Assembly (NCBI GenBank): GCA_021810635.1
Contig: JAJZIH010000008.1
Location: 22,814-86,813, forward strand
DNA: 64,000 nucleotides
Direction: 5' to 3'
Origin: Pseudomonadota bacterium
GTDB lineage: Bacteria > Pseudomonadota > Gammaproteobacteria > JAKAQQ01
Shown here: positions 50,819-61,324 of the stretch, piece by piece
Numbering within the stretch: position 1 is the first letter of the stretch
Layout: every line of letters begins with the position of its first letter
Notes under the pieces: model-generated
What the model saw: only the letters and a program-made list of their open reading frames with translations
Told to the model about the DNA's origin: nothing
Databases searched by the model: none
Made by a program: the position numbers and the translations under genes

Positions 50819-51748
50819 GTGCCTGAAACACAGTCCGGATCCGATCGCCCCAGCGAAGGAGGGACGGTCCCCGTCTTGGCGGCCGTCGTTCTCAACTACC
50901 GTCTGGCCGAAGCGACGCGCCGCTGTGTGGAGACGCTGGCGGCACCCGTGGCCCAAGTCTATGTCGTCGACAACTCCGCCCATGCGGAATCCACCCGCGT
51001 GCTGGCGGCGAGCCTGGCTCATCCCTTCCCCGGCACCGCGCCCGTGCGGGTTCTCGAAGCGCCCGTGAATCTGGGTTTTGCGTGCGGCATCCAGTTCGGG
51101 ATCGAGCGGGCGTTGGCCGAGCGGGCGTGGGACGGATTTTTCATCATCAACAATGATGCGGTTGTCCATCCGGCCCTCCTTGAACGGATGGTCCGGACCT
51201 GGGAGGGACACCGGGGTCCCATCCTGGTGGCACCGGCCCGCGACGACCGGGGACAGCCGCTTCGCCTCTGGTATCACCGGATCCTCGGGATCGTGCTGAA
51301 GCGTTCTTGGCGGGGGACCGTGCCCTACCTCTGCGGGGCGTGTCTTCTGGTTCCGGCCGCCTTGGTACATCCCTTTCTTTTCGACCCCGATTTTTTCATC
51401 TACGGCGAGGATATCGAACTCGGTTGGCGTCTCGGCCGGACCCGAATCCCCTTGGTTACCGTCGAACCCCGGGCGGGCGAGTTCCAGCACGATGCCAATC
51501 GCTCCACCGGCAACGGGAGTCTCTTCTACGAATATCACATCAACCGCGCCCATCTCCTGCTCGCCCGCAAGCTCTCCCGTCCGGGACTTGACCGGCTGGG
51601 TCTCGTCGCCGGTCGCGCGCTCATGCTGCCGGCCCGAGCCCTGGTCCGGAGCCTGCGTGGCGGGGGGCTCATGCCGTGGATCGGGCTCGTCCGGGCGCTC
51701 CGGGGAGATTCGCCTCCCCCTCCCGGAGAGACGGAAGCGCACGGATGA
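50819..51748 (+). CDS. Glycosyltransferase family 2
   Basis: VVLNYRLAEATRRCVETL...VVDNSA...NLGFACGIQFGIERAL...FIINNDAVVHP. Confidence 0.88.
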   Translation: MPETQSGSDRPSEGGTVPVLAAVVLNYRLAEATRRCVETLAAPVAQVYVVDNSAHAESTRVLAASLAHPFPGTAPVRVLEAPVNLGFACGIQFGIERALAERAWDGFFIINNDAVVHPALLERMVRTWEGHRGPILVAPARDDRGQPLRLWYHRILGIVLKRSWRGTVPYLCGACLLVPAALVHPFLFDPDFFIYGEDIELGWRLGRTRIPLVTVEPRAGEFQHDANRSTGNGSLFYEYHINRAHLLLARKLSRPGLDRLGLVAGRALMLPARALVRSLRGGGLMPWIGLVRALRGDSPPPPGETEAHG

Positions 51749-52749
51749 AGCCAGCCGGAATGGGGGAGGAGGGACCGGCGGATGGGCAGATCCCGTCCCG
51801 GCGGGTGGCGATCCTGTGGGGTGGCGGCCTCGGGGATGTGCTGGTCATGCGTCCCATGCTCGAAGCCCTCATCCGGCGCGGAGATGAGCCGGTTTACCTG
51901 ACGCGGAGCGACCGGTGCACGCCGGTGTTTGCTGCGCTTGCGTTGCCGATCCAGCAGAGAACGCTGCCCCGCCCGGCCCTGGCGGCCTTCCGGGCGCTCC
52001 GCGCGGCGGGCTTTTTCGATTGGGTCTACACCGGCCCAGGTTCGGGCTGGCGCACGCGGTTGTTGGCCCGGATGCTCCGCTCCGGACGGAGCCGGTCGCA
52101 GGGCGGACGCGCGCGCTCTGGTTTTGTGGCGGATGCCATCGCGGAGGACGTGGTGGCGCTGGGTCTGGCCGACCGCCACCCGCCGCCGTATGGATCACGG
52201 CCGATCTTTCCGGAGATTCGTGAGGCCCCATCCCGTCCGCCGGAGGAGCCCTATCTGGTGCTCCACCCCGGCAGCCGCTCCGACTGGCAGACCAAGTGCT
52301 GGCCGATGGTGCGCTGGCAGGCTCTGCTCGAAACCCTCTCCGCATGCGGCTGGCGGATGCTCGTGGTCGGCACGGCGGAGGAGCGCGAGACCCTCGCCCC
52401 GCTCATGACCGGCCGGTCACGAGCGGAGCGGGTCAGCCTGCATACCGACTGGCCGCTGGCCCGGCTCGAGCGGTACATTGCCGGTGCCGCGGGCGTGATC
52501 TGTCACAACTCCGGAGTCATGCACCTGGCGCTCGCCTACCGCCGCCCGACCGTCGTTCTGACTGGATCCTCGGCACGCCATTGGCGCGCAGCCTACCCTG
52601 AGGTCTTCAACCTGGATTCCGGCCGCTGCCGTCTGGCGTGCAACCGGCGGCGTTGCCCCGTCCCCGGCTTCCGGGCGCGCTGCATCCGGTCACTCGAAAT
52701 CGGCCCGGTCGTCGACGCCTGCCTCGCCCTTTGGGCAGGGGGGCTCTAG
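51745..52749 (+). CDS. Glycosyltransferase family 9 (heptosyltransferase-like)
   Basis: AILWGGGLGDVLVMRPMLEAL...YLVLHPGSRSDWQTKCWP...ICHNSGVMHLALAYRRPTVVLTGSS. Confidence 0.85.
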   Translation: MKPAGMGEEGPADGQIPSRRVAILWGGGLGDVLVMRPMLEALIRRGDEPVYLTRSDRCTPVFAALALPIQQRTLPRPALAAFRALRAAGFFDWVYTGPGSGWRTRLLARMLRSGRSRSQGGRARSGFVADAIAEDVVALGLADRHPPPYGSRPIFPEIREAPSRPPEEPYLVLHPGSRSDWQTKCWPMVRWQALLETLSACGWRMLVVGTAEERETLAPLMTGRSRAERVSLHTDWPLARLERYIAGAAGVICHNSGVMHLALAYRRPTVVLTGSSARHWRAAYPEVFNLDSGRCRLACNRRRCPVPGFRARCIRSLEIGPVVDACLALWAGGL

Positions 52750-53153
52750 CCCACCGGTCCGGCCGGAGGCTCCTCCCACCGGTTGGTTCCGCTGGGAAAA
52801 TCCGGCAGCTGTGGCGGGACCACGCAGAACCGCTGGCCGGTCGGCGCCTCCATCACCACCCAGTGGCGGATGCGCTGGACCTCGCGCGCGCCGAGACGGA
52901 TGAGGCGGGCCACCTCGGCCTCCAGGTCATCGGTCTCGATGTCGATGTGAACACGGCTCGGATGGCCGACCTGCTGGACTTCGCACCGGATCGAGCCGGC
53001 GGGCGTCTGAAGGGCCCGGTACCGGGCCACGTTCTCGCTTTTCTCAAGATCGACGGACCAACCGAGTGCGCCGCTCCAGAAATTCGCCGCCGCATCCAGA
53101 TCGCACGTGTTCTCGCAGTCGATGATGATCGAACCGAGACGGCTATGGTGCAT
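52746..53153 (-). CDS. VOC/glyoxalase superfamily protein
   Basis: IIIDCENTCDLDAAANFWSGALGWSV...RVHIDIETDDLEAEVARLIRLGA...PTGQRFCVV. Confidence 0.82.
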   Translation of the reverse strand: MHHSRLGSIIIDCENTCDLDAAANFWSGALGWSVDLEKSENVARYRALQTPAGSIRCEVQQVGHPSRVHIDIETDDLEAEVARLIRLGAREVQRIRHWVVMEAPTGQRFCVVPPQLPDFPSGTNRWEEPPAGPVG

Positions 53154-53299
53154 GGATCCTCCGGAGAGTCAGCCCATGAGCCCAGCATTGACCCGGCTGA
53201 TGCAGATGTCAAGAATTTCTCCCGCCGGGAGACTGACCTGCACGGCCGTCCGGATGAGGCCCTGAGCATATAATCAACGGCCAGCCGGTGGGGAATCCC

Positions 53300-54670
53300 A
53301 TGCGCATCCACATTCTCGGAATCTGTGGCACCTTCATGGCGGGAGTGGCGCAGGTGGCCGTGGCCCTCGGACACGAGGTGTCCGGATCGGATCGCCAGTA
53401 TGTCCCGCCCATGAGCGACCAGCTCGAGGGGGCCGGGGTGCGGTTGTGCCCGGCGGGCTACCGGACCGAAAACCTGGACCCCGCCCCGGATCTCGTTCTC
53501 GTGGGCAATGCGCTCATTCGCGGCAACCCGGAACTCGAAGCCGTCCTGGACCGTCGTCTCTCCTACGAGTCGGCTCCGGCCTGGCTCGGCCAGACCGTCC
53601 TGCGTTCCCGCCGCGTCATCGCCGTGGCCGGAACCCACGGCAAGACCACGACGAGCGCCCTTTTGGCCTACCTCTTGGACCAGGCGGGAGCCGACCCTGG
53701 CTTTCTCGTGGGAGGCGTGCCGCTCGATTTCCCGGTCTCCGCGAGGCTCGGGCACGGGCGTTGGTTCGTGATCGAGGCCGACGAATACGACACCGCCTTC
53801 TTCGACCGGCGCCCCAAGTTCCTCCACTACCGGCCCTGGATCACGGTGCTCAACAACCTGGAATACGACCATGCCGATCTCTATCCGGATCTGGCGAGCC
53901 TGGAGACGGTTTTCCATGAACTCGTCCGCAGCCTGCCTGCGGCCGGCCGGATCATCGTGAACGGCGCGGACCCGGCACTGGCCCGGGTGCTCGCCCGCGG
54001 GACCCGGACGCCGGTCACGCACTGCTTGGCGGGTCCAGGGGCCTGGCGGGCCCAGGCGCTCGATGAGGCGGCCAGCCGCTTCCGGGTGATCCACCCGGAC
54101 GGGGAGCTCGGCCCCCTGTGTTGGAACCTCCGCGGAACTCACAACCTCAGCAATGCCGTCGCGGCCCTGGCAGCGGCCTGGGCGGCCGGCGTCGATCCCA
54201 CCCGACTCGCTCCGGCCCTCGAACATTTCCGGGGGGTGAGACGCAGGCTCGAAGTCGTGGCCGAAGGCGGCGGGGTCCGGATCTATGATGATTTCGCCCA
54301 TCACCCGACCGCCATCGCCGCCACGCTCGGAGCCCTCCGCGCGGAGGATCCGTCCGGCCGCCTCATCACGGTCTTCGAGCCCCGCTCAAACAGCATGAAA
54401 CGGGGGGTCTACGGGGCAACCCTGGCGGCGGCCTTCCGGCCGACGGATATCCTTTACGCCTACGATCCGGGCCTCGACTGGAAAATCGGCGATGTGCTCG
54501 GGCCTAAGGCCCGGGTCTTTTGCGAGCCCCGGGAGATCTTGGCGGCACTCAAAGACGAAGTCCGGGTGGGCGATCGGGTCGTTTTCCTTAGCAACGGGGA
54601 TTTCGCCGGGTTGCGCGATCGCCTTTTCTCGGAACTCCGGGCCTTTTTGCCAAACGGCGTCTCTCACTGA
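53300..54670 (+). CDS. mpl: UDP-N-acetylmuramate:L-alanyl-gamma-D-glutamyl-meso-diaminopimelate ligase
   Basis: MRIHILGICGTFMAGVAQ...VAGTHGKTTTSALLAYLLDQAG...EADEYDTAFFDRRPKFLHYRP. Confidence 0.95.
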   Translation: MRIHILGICGTFMAGVAQVAVALGHEVSGSDRQYVPPMSDQLEGAGVRLCPAGYRTENLDPAPDLVLVGNALIRGNPELEAVLDRRLSYESAPAWLGQTVLRSRRVIAVAGTHGKTTTSALLAYLLDQAGADPGFLVGGVPLDFPVSARLGHGRWFVIEADEYDTAFFDRRPKFLHYRPWITVLNNLEYDHADLYPDLASLETVFHELVRSLPAAGRIIVNGADPALARVLARGTRTPVTHCLAGPGAWRAQALDEAASRFRVIHPDGELGPLCWNLRGTHNLSNAVAALAAAWAAGVDPTRLAPALEHFRGVRRRLEVVAEGGGVRIYDDFAHHPTAIAATLGALRAEDPSGRLITVFEPRSNSMKRGVYGATLAAAFRPTDILYAYDPGLDWKIGDVLGPKARVFCEPREILAALKDEVRVGDRVVFLSNGDFAGLRDRLFSELRAFLPNGVSH

Positions 54671-54695
54671 ACCGCGGCTGCACCACCGGTTTCCC

Positions 54696-55580
54696 ATGTC
54701 CCTTTTCGGCCTGTTTTCCCCGCCCCACACGACCTGGCCTTGGTGGATGGCCTGCCTCACCGTCTTGGTCTGGTGGTGGTACCAACGGGGCGTCCGGAGG
54801 CTCGAGACGCACGTCCACCCGGTTCCTTTCGGACGCCGGTTCTGGACCCGGGTGGGCATCCTGATCGGTTTTCTCGCCGTGATCCCGCCGATCGATTCGG
54901 TTGCCGACTCCCTCTATGTCGTGCACATGCTCCAGCATTTCCTGCTTGAGATGGTCGCGCCCTTCTGTCTGGCCTTGGGGGCTCCTCTCGCCCCCCTGAT
55001 CGCGGGACTTCCCGAAACCCTCCGTCGTCGCCTCCTGGTTCCCCTGGTGCGCTGCCGTCCCCTGCAATGGCTCTTCCGGGCCTGGGTCCATCCCCTGGGG
55101 GCGGCCCTGATGTTTGCCGCCGTCTGCGGGTTCTGGCTCCTGCCCGGGCCGTTCACCGCCACGGTGCTGTCCGGAACCATCGACGGCCTGTGCCACGCCA
55201 CCCTGCTTCTCGTCGGGCTTTTTTTCTGGTGGATGGTGCTCGATCCGAGAACCCGCCGGCCGCGGGACTACCTGGTCCATTTTGTCATCCTCATGCTGCT
55301 CATGAATTTCTTCATTGTGATTGCGGCCTACATCACGATGACGTCACGCAATCTTTATCCGGTCTACGACCTCACGAGCCGCGCCTGGGGTCTGCCGGAG
55401 CGTGTCGACCAGCAGTTGGGCGGGCTTCTGCTCTGGATTCCGGGATCGCTGATCCACATCCTCGGGGCCCTTGTCATCTTCCACCGCTGGATCCATGACG
55501 ACGCGCGCGGCCGGTCGGGAGGGACAGCGGAGGGCCGCCTCCCGTCTGCCGTCAGGATTTCCGGCGCCGCGACTCGATGA
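54696..55580 (+). CDS. CtaG-family (caa3-type) cytochrome c oxidase assembly-like membrane protein
   Basis: Multi-TM; ADSLYVVHMLQHFLLEMVAPFCLALGAP and FFWWMVLDP signatures. Confidence 0.75.
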   Translation: MSLFGLFSPPHTTWPWWMACLTVLVWWWYQRGVRRLETHVHPVPFGRRFWTRVGILIGFLAVIPPIDSVADSLYVVHMLQHFLLEMVAPFCLALGAPLAPLIAGLPETLRRRLLVPLVRCRPLQWLFRAWVHPLGAALMFAAVCGFWLLPGPFTATVLSGTIDGLCHATLLLVGLFFWWMVLDPRTRRPRDYLVHFVILMLLMNFFIVIAAYITMTSRNLYPVYDLTSRAWGLPERVDQQLGGLLLWIPGSLIHILGALVIFHRWIHDDARGRSGGTAEGRLPSAVRISGAATR

Positions 55581-57531
55581 GGAGGATCGGATGGCGGCCG
55601 ATCCGGCGTGGCCACAGTCGGAAGGCCGGCTGCCCGGCAAGGGACCGGGCGAGATGGGCGAGTCCCTGCCGCCGGCTGCCCTGGTTGCGGGGCAGAGCGA
55701 TCAGGGCCAGGTGCTCCCGGGTCTTGAAGGGGCTCATCTGCCCCAGCCAGAGCGTCTCCCCTCCCGGCTCCAGGATGTAGGAGCTCCGCCAGAGCCTCAG
55801 GACCCATTCGGTCCGGCGGGAGTGGTCGTGGTTCACGGTCTGGAGCAGAGTCAGGGCCGGGAAGCGTCCGTGATGAAGGGTGGGGAAAAGGGGCAGGCGG
55901 TTCACGGGAGGGCGGGTCATGAGCCAGGACAGGGCGTTCTCCGGGGTCAGGCGGGGAGGCGGGGTCCAGCCGGCAGCCCCGAGTGCGAGACGGAGTGGTT
56001 TGAGTGGTCCGCCGTACTCGACGTTGAAATCGGTCGGCCAGTGCCGGGCCAGGGATTGACGGTCCCCGAATCCCGGCCAGTGGCCGGCCAGCCAGGCCCT
56101 GCGTGGCAGGCCCAGGGGAGGGGTTTGGGGAAGGCGCCAGCCGGTGAGCAGTGCCCAACCCGAAATGGCGGCCAGGATACAGACGAACAGCGCGATCAGC
56201 AGGCGGCGGGGGGGCGGGTCGTGAGGATGGTGACGATAGGCCAGGACGAGCAGCGTGGCCCAGATCAATCCAAGGAGCCCCGTACCGATCGCGTTGCCCA
56301 GCCACAGGGCACCGGTGAAAAGTGCCCCCGCGATTGCGGTGGCAATCGGCAGGGTGAACAGGGCATACAGGACGAGCCGGCGGGCGCGCGGCCAGTCAGT
56401 GGCGGTGATGCCGGCACCGACTCCGTAGACGGCGAGCGCGCCGGCGATGCTGTTCGGTATGACCAGGCTGTGGCTCCAGTGGGAGAACGCGGCGCTGAGC
56501 AGGAGGTCACAGGCGAGACCGAACAGGATCGCGGAACCGAGATAGCGGAAGACTGGGGATGACCGGCGGCGGGCCAGGATCAGGACCGCCGGTACGCCGT
56601 ACAGGAGCCATCCGGCCGGGGCGACCCAGAGCACGAGGTCGCCCGCGACGTTCCGCCAGGGACCGCCCGGGATCCGGGCGGCGGCCGCGAGGGCCATGGC
56701 ATCGATGAATCCCGGCCAGTGATCGCCGAGAACGCCCAGGAGCAGCCCGTTGAACAGCCAGAGGATCCCGATGAGCAGCAAGCCGGACAGGGCGAGCATG
56801 GGGACTCCACCCGGGTTGTCGATGGATTCGGTGAGCCGGTCCAGGGAAGGCCAGTGTTCGGTGCGTTCCCACAGCCGGAACCAGAGCCGGCGCAGGTGCT
56901 GCTCGAAGGGGGCGAGGTGCCCGAATCCCCAGCGCAACAGGAAGTGTCCGAGCCAGAGCAGTGTGATCGCGAGGAGGAGGATGAGGGCGAGCCTCAGGCT
57001 GACGGCCGCCGCGAGGCCGACCGAAGCACCGAAGATCATGCCGGGCAACAGGTAGATCGGGGCCCAAAGGAGCGCTGCCAGTCCGTCGATCCAGAGAAAG
57101 CGCAGCAGCGGGAAATCAGCGATCCCGCTCACGACGGGGACGATCGGCCGCAAGGCGCCGATCATGCGGCCCATGAGGATGCTCTTCCCGCCATGGCGCT
57201 GGAAGAACCGTTGGCCCCGGTCGAGATTGTTCCGGATGCCCCGATGTTCGATCCAGCCCGATCCCCGACCCCGGAAGATGCGACCCAAAAGATAGCTCGA
57301 CGTGTCCCCGAGGAAGGCGCCCGCCGAAGCGGCGGCGCAGACGGGCCAGAACGGCAAAAGTCCGCTGCCGAGGAGCGTGCCGATGCCGAACAGCAGGAAT
57401 AGCGCCGGGACGGTGTAGCCGATGAAGGCCAAGGTTTCGCAGAAGGCGATGGCAAAAGTGGCGGCGACCCCCCAGAGTGGGTGCCCGCTCACCCAGCGGA
57501 TCAGGAGCGGAATGAACCGGTGGAACAGCAT
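55552..57531 (-). CDS. DedA/VTT-domain protein fused to PAP2-like membrane segment and LssY C-terminal domain
   Basis: N-term IGYTVPALFLLFGIGTLLG...GRMIGALRPIVPVVSG; C-term DFNVEYGGPLKPLRLAL...LPRNQGSRRQGLAHL. Confidence 0.8.
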   Translation of the reverse strand: MLFHRFIPLLIRWVSGHPLWGVAATFAIAFCETLAFIGYTVPALFLLFGIGTLLGSGLLPFWPVCAAASAGAFLGDTSSYLLGRIFRGRGSGWIEHRGIRNNLDRGQRFFQRHGGKSILMGRMIGALRPIVPVVSGIADFPLLRFLWIDGLAALLWAPIYLLPGMIFGASVGLAAAVSLRLALILLLAITLLWLGHFLLRWGFGHLAPFEQHLRRLWFRLWERTEHWPSLDRLTESIDNPGGVPMLALSGLLLIGILWLFNGLLLGVLGDHWPGFIDAMALAAAARIPGGPWRNVAGDLVLWVAPAGWLLYGVPAVLILARRRSSPVFRYLGSAILFGLACDLLLSAAFSHWSHSLVIPNSIAGALAVYGVGAGITATDWPRARRLVLYALFTLPIATAIAGALFTGALWLGNAIGTGLLGLIWATLLVLAYRHHPHDPPPRRLLIALFVCILAAISGWALLTGWRLPQTPPLGLPRRAWLAGHWPGFGDRQSLARHWPTDFNVEYGGPLKPLRLALGAAGWTPPPRLTPENALSWLMTRPPVNRLPLFPTLHHGRFPALTLLQTVNHDHSRRTEWVLRLWRSSYILEPGGETLWLGQMSPFKTREHLALIALPRNQGSRRQGLAHLARSLAGQPAFRLWPRRIGRHPILLIESRRRKS

Positions 57532-58812
57532 TCAGGGCGGCAGTGTCCGCAGGGCCGTGCGGGCCGCCCCGAGAATCCGGTCGATGTCGCGCTCCTCGTG
57601 GGCCAGGGACAGAAAGGCGGATTCGTAGGGCGAGGGAGGGAGCAGGATGCCCTGGGATTTGAGACTGTGGAAGAAATGTCGAAACGCCTGCGGGCGGCTG
57701 CGCCGGACGTCCTCCAGGTTCCGGACCGGGGGGGCGCAGAAAAACACGCTCCACATGCCGGGGACGTGATGGACGGTGGCTTGGGCGCCGGTCTCCTGGA
57801 TGAGCCCTTCGAGCCCGGCCGCGAGCCGGTCGGTCCGCCCGGCCAGCCGGGTGTAGACCTGCGGGTCCGCCAGCTTGTCGAGCGTGGCGATCCCGCTCGC
57901 CACGGAGAGCGGATTGCCGGACAGGGTGCCGGCCTGGTAGACCGGTCCCGAGGGCGCGAGCGCATCCAGGTCGCGGCCCGATCCCGCAAGCGCACCCATG
58001 GGCAGCCCGCCTCCGATAATCTTGCCCAGGGTGATGAGATCGGCCCGGATCCCATAGCGGCCGAGGGCACCCTCGGGACCGACCCGAAAACCGGTCATCA
58101 CCTCATCCGCAATGAGCCGGGCACCGGCGGCGCGGGTGGCCTCCGTGAGAGCCGCGAGAAAATCCGGTTCCGGGGGCACGCAGCCCATGTTGCCGGCAAC
58201 AATTTCCACGATGACGGCGGCGATCCGGTCGCCTTCCCGGGCCAGCGCTTCCCGGAGGGCCGCGCCATCGTTGTAGGGCAAAACCCGCGTCAGGCGGGCC
58301 AGCTCCGCCGGGATCCCGGGCGAACTCGGATGGCCACCCGTGAGCGCTCCCGAACCGGCCTCGACGAGCAGGCTGTCGGAGTGTCCGTGATAGCCGCCTG
58401 CGAACTTGATCAATCCGTCCCGTCCCGTCACGGCACGGGCCAGCCGGATCGCGCTCAGGGTGGCCTCGGTGCCCGAACTCACGAGACGGATCCGTTCGGC
58501 GCCCGGCACGCGTTCGACGAGCCTTCGGGCCAGCTCGGTTTCGCCGGGAGTGGGAGCGCCGAAACTGAGGCCGTCCTGGGCCGCCCGGCAGACCGCCGCC
58601 ACGACATCGGGATCCGCATGGCCGAGGATGGCCGTCCCCCAGGAACCGACGCAGTCGAGGTAGCGGCTTCCATCGACGCCCCAGATCTCGGCTCCCGCCC
58701 CGCGGGTCACGAAGACCGGGACTCCGCCGACCGACTGGTAGGCCCGGACCGGTGAGTTGACGCCGCCGACGAGAACGCGGCGGGCCTGTTCCATCTGTTC
58801 GGCATCGGTCAT
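57532..58812 (-). CDS. hemL: Glutamate-1-semialdehyde 2,1-aminomutase
   Basis: GGVNSPVRAYQSVGGVPVFVTRGAGAEIWGVDGSRYLDCVGSWGTAILGHADP...TLGKIIGGGLPMGALAG. Confidence 0.95.
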   Translation of the reverse strand: MTDAEQMEQARRVLVGGVNSPVRAYQSVGGVPVFVTRGAGAEIWGVDGSRYLDCVGSWGTAILGHADPDVVAAVCRAAQDGLSFGAPTPGETELARRLVERVPGAERIRLVSSGTEATLSAIRLARAVTGRDGLIKFAGGYHGHSDSLLVEAGSGALTGGHPSSPGIPAELARLTRVLPYNDGAALREALAREGDRIAAVIVEIVAGNMGCVPPEPDFLAALTEATRAAGARLIADEVMTGFRVGPEGALGRYGIRADLITLGKIIGGGLPMGALAGSGRDLDALAPSGPVYQAGTLSGNPLSVASGIATLDKLADPQVYTRLAGRTDRLAAGLEGLIQETGAQATVHHVPGMWSVFFCAPPVRNLEDVRRSRPQAFRHFFHSLKSQGILLPPSPYESAFLSLAHEERDIDRILGAARTALRTLPP

Positions 58813-58893
58813 CGGGCGCGGCTCCTCACGGGGTTCGCCCTCTCGCGGGGCAGTCGGCTATCATAATGCACCTGTCTTGGGGAGCCATGAGCC

Positions 58894-59841
58894 GTGCAGG
58901 CCACTTCCGCACCGAGTCGCGAATGGGCACTCGAACTCGTTGACGTGAGCAAATCCTTCGGCCGGAACCCGGCCCTGCAGGAGGCCTCGTTCGGGATCCG
59001 GTCCGGCGAGATTTTCGGGCTTCTGGGACCGAACGGGGCTGGCAAGACGACCCTGGTCGAGATTCTGCTCGGCATCAAGCATCGGGATCGGGGACAGGTC
59101 TGGATTCTCGGTGTCGATCCGGAGTTGGCACCCCGCCGCATCCGCGAGCTCATCTGCGGCCAGCTCCAGATCTCGCCTTTTCCCGACAAGATCCGGGTGG
59201 ATGAGCTGCTCCACCTGTTTGCCGCCCTCTATCCCCACCCGCGGTCGGTCCCCGAGCTTCTCGGTCTGGTCGGTCTCAACGAGAAGCGTCGGGAGTTCTA
59301 TGAACGGCTGTCCGGAGGGCAGAAACAACGCCTCGCCCTCGCCCTTGCGCTGATCGGGGATACCGATCTCATCATCCTCGACGAGCCCACGACCGGGCTC
59401 GACGCCCAGATCCGGCACGAACTCCACGACATCATCCTGGAACTGAGCCGGATGGGCAAGACCCTGCTCCTGACCACCCACTATATCGAGGAGGCCGAGA
59501 AACTCTGCAACCGCGTGGCGGTCCTGTTCCGTGGCCGGGTCCATGCCGTCGACACGCCCGCCGCCCTCGTCAAGCGGTTTACTGACGGACAGCATCTCGA
59601 GGTCCGTTTCAGCCGGGTGCTCAGCGCCGAGGAGGAATCCGGTCTTTCCGGACGCTTCCGGTTCGAACGGGTCTCGAGCGGTCCCGATTACCGTTTCCAT
59701 GGCGAGCAGGGCGAGCGCCTGCTGGTCGATCTCGTGCTGGATCTCGCGCCGCGCGGGATCGGGCTCGAGGAAGCCCGGATCCGTCGGCCCTCCCTCGAGG
59801 AAGCCTACTTGGCCATCACCGGGAGCCGGATCGAGCCATGA
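58894..59841 (+). CDS. ABC transporter ATP-binding protein
   Basis: [20 protein letters not shown]...LSGGQKQRLALALALIGDTDLIILDEPTTGLD; GTG start. Confidence 0.92.
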   Translation: MQATSAPSREWALELVDVSKSFGRNPALQEASFGIRSGEIFGLLGPNGAGKTTLVEILLGIKHRDRGQVWILGVDPELAPRRIRELICGQLQISPFPDKIRVDELLHLFAALYPHPRSVPELLGLVGLNEKRREFYERLSGGQKQRLALALALIGDTDLIILDEPTTGLDAQIRHELHDIILELSRMGKTLLLTTHYIEEAEKLCNRVAVLFRGRVHAVDTPAALVKRFTDGQHLEVRFSRVLSAEEESGLSGRFRFERVSSGPDYRFHGEQGERLLVDLVLDLAPRGIGLEEARIRRPSLEEAYLAITGSRIEP

Positions 59842-60662
59842 AAGCCATGCTTCTCCTGACCTGGAACAGTCTCAAGCTCTCCTGGCGGACGCCGATCGCG
59901 TTTTTCTTCGTGGTGTTTTTCCCCCTCGGATTCTTCTTTCTCTACGCCGGGGTTTTTGCCCATGGCCGCCCGCTGGAAGTCGCCGCCGTGTTCGGTCCGG
60001 TGCTCACCCTCATGGCTCTCATGAACGGACTGTTCGGCAACGGCGCCACCACGGTCATGATGCGGGAACGTGGCATGCTCCGGCCCTATCACCTGACTCC
60101 GCTCACGGCCTGGCAGTGGATCGTGAGCCGCATCCTGTCCAACTATCTGACCTCGGTCGTAATCGGTGCCTTCATGCTGGCCGTGGCCCGTCTGGTCTAT
60201 CACATGCCGATCGGCACCTCCGTTTTCAATCTCTGGATCGTCTACAGTGTCGGGACCTTCTCAATCGCGAGTCTCGGTTCGATCGTTGCGAGCCTCATGA
60301 ACAACATGCAGGAAGCCCAGATCGTCTTCAACCTTCTTTTCATGGTTTTCCTGTTTTTTTCCGGAGTCACAGTCCAATTCTCGCACCTGCCGGTTTTCCT
60401 CCAGGGGTTCGGCCGTTTCCTGCCGCCGACCCTCATGGTGCTCTCCTTCACCCGTCTGATGCATGACCATGTCCCGCTCTGGCGCCTCTGGCCGGAGTTG
60501 ACCGGGCTGGCCGTGACCGGCCTTTTGTGCCTGGTCATCGGCAGCGTCCTGTTCCGCTGGGAAAAGGAGGATCGGGCAACGCGCCGCGAGCGGCTGATTG
60601 CGCTTGTGGCTCTCGTGCCCATGATCGTGGTCGGAATCTGGATGAACCGGCTGTTCGGCTAG
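59838..60662 (+). CDS. ABC-2 type transporter permease
   Basis: Six-TM-like hydrophobic profile, ATGA overlap with ATPase gene. Confidence 0.88.
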   Translation: MKAMLLLTWNSLKLSWRTPIAFFFVVFFPLGFFFLYAGVFAHGRPLEVAAVFGPVLTLMALMNGLFGNGATTVMMRERGMLRPYHLTPLTAWQWIVSRILSNYLTSVVIGAFMLAVARLVYHMPIGTSVFNLWIVYSVGTFSIASLGSIVASLMNNMQEAQIVFNLLFMVFLFFSGVTVQFSHLPVFLQGFGRFLPPTLMVLSFTRLMHDHVPLWRLWPELTGLAVTGLLCLVIGSVLFRWEKEDRATRRERLIALVALVPMIVVGIWMNRLFG

Positions 60663-60670
60663 GGACCGGC

Positions 60671-61324
60671 TCAGGGCGGCGCAGGCTCTTCTCCTCGAGT
60701 GCTCGCGCAGGCGGCGACGAGTGCCCGGATGGCAGCCACGGGATCCGGTGCATCCCAGACCGCAGAAATGACAGCCACCCAGTCCGCCCCGGCCGCCATC
60801 AGGGACCGGGCGTTGTCCGCTCGGATGCCACCGATGGCGCAGATCGGCCGGTCCAGCGTGCGCCGGGCCTCCCGGAGGAGGTCGAGCGTTGCGCGGGGCG
60901 CGCGGGGCTTGGTGGCGGACGGAAAGAAACTGCCAAAGGCGATGTAGTCGGCGCCCTGTTGGATGGCCTCCTGCGCGCGTTGCAGGTCGGCATAGGCGGA
61001 GGCCCCGATCCAGGCTTCCGGCCCGAGCATGCGGCGAGCATCGCGGATTGCGTGATCCTCCTGTCCGAGATGAACGCCATCGGCTCCGAGTTCGCGGGCC
61101 CAGCCGGGATCGTCGTTGACGATGAGCGGCAGGCCGTGGGCCCGGCAGCGTTCCAGAAGGTGGCGGGCGAATGCCGGGGACCGCCCGGGCGTGCGCTGCT
61201 TGTCCCGGAGTTGCACGCAGGTCACCCCCGAGCCCAGCAGAGGGTCGAGGAGATCCTCCCGGCGGTGGCGGTCATGGCCCACGGGATCGACGATCAGGTA
61301 CAGTCCGGGCGCGGGACGCCTCAT
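60671..61324 (-). CDS. thiE: Thiamine phosphate synthase
   Basis: LLGSGVTCVQLRDKQRT...LIVNDDPGWARELGADGVHLGQED...GADYIAFGSFFPSATKP. Confidence 0.94.
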   Translation of the reverse strand: MRRPAPGLYLIVDPVGHDRHRREDLLDPLLGSGVTCVQLRDKQRTPGRSPAFARHLLERCRAHGLPLIVNDDPGWARELGADGVHLGQEDHAIRDARRMLGPEAWIGASAYADLQRAQEAIQQGADYIAFGSFFPSATKPRAPRATLDLLREARRTLDRPICAIGGIRADNARSLMAAGADWVAVISAVWDAPDPVAAIRALVAACASTRGEEPAPP

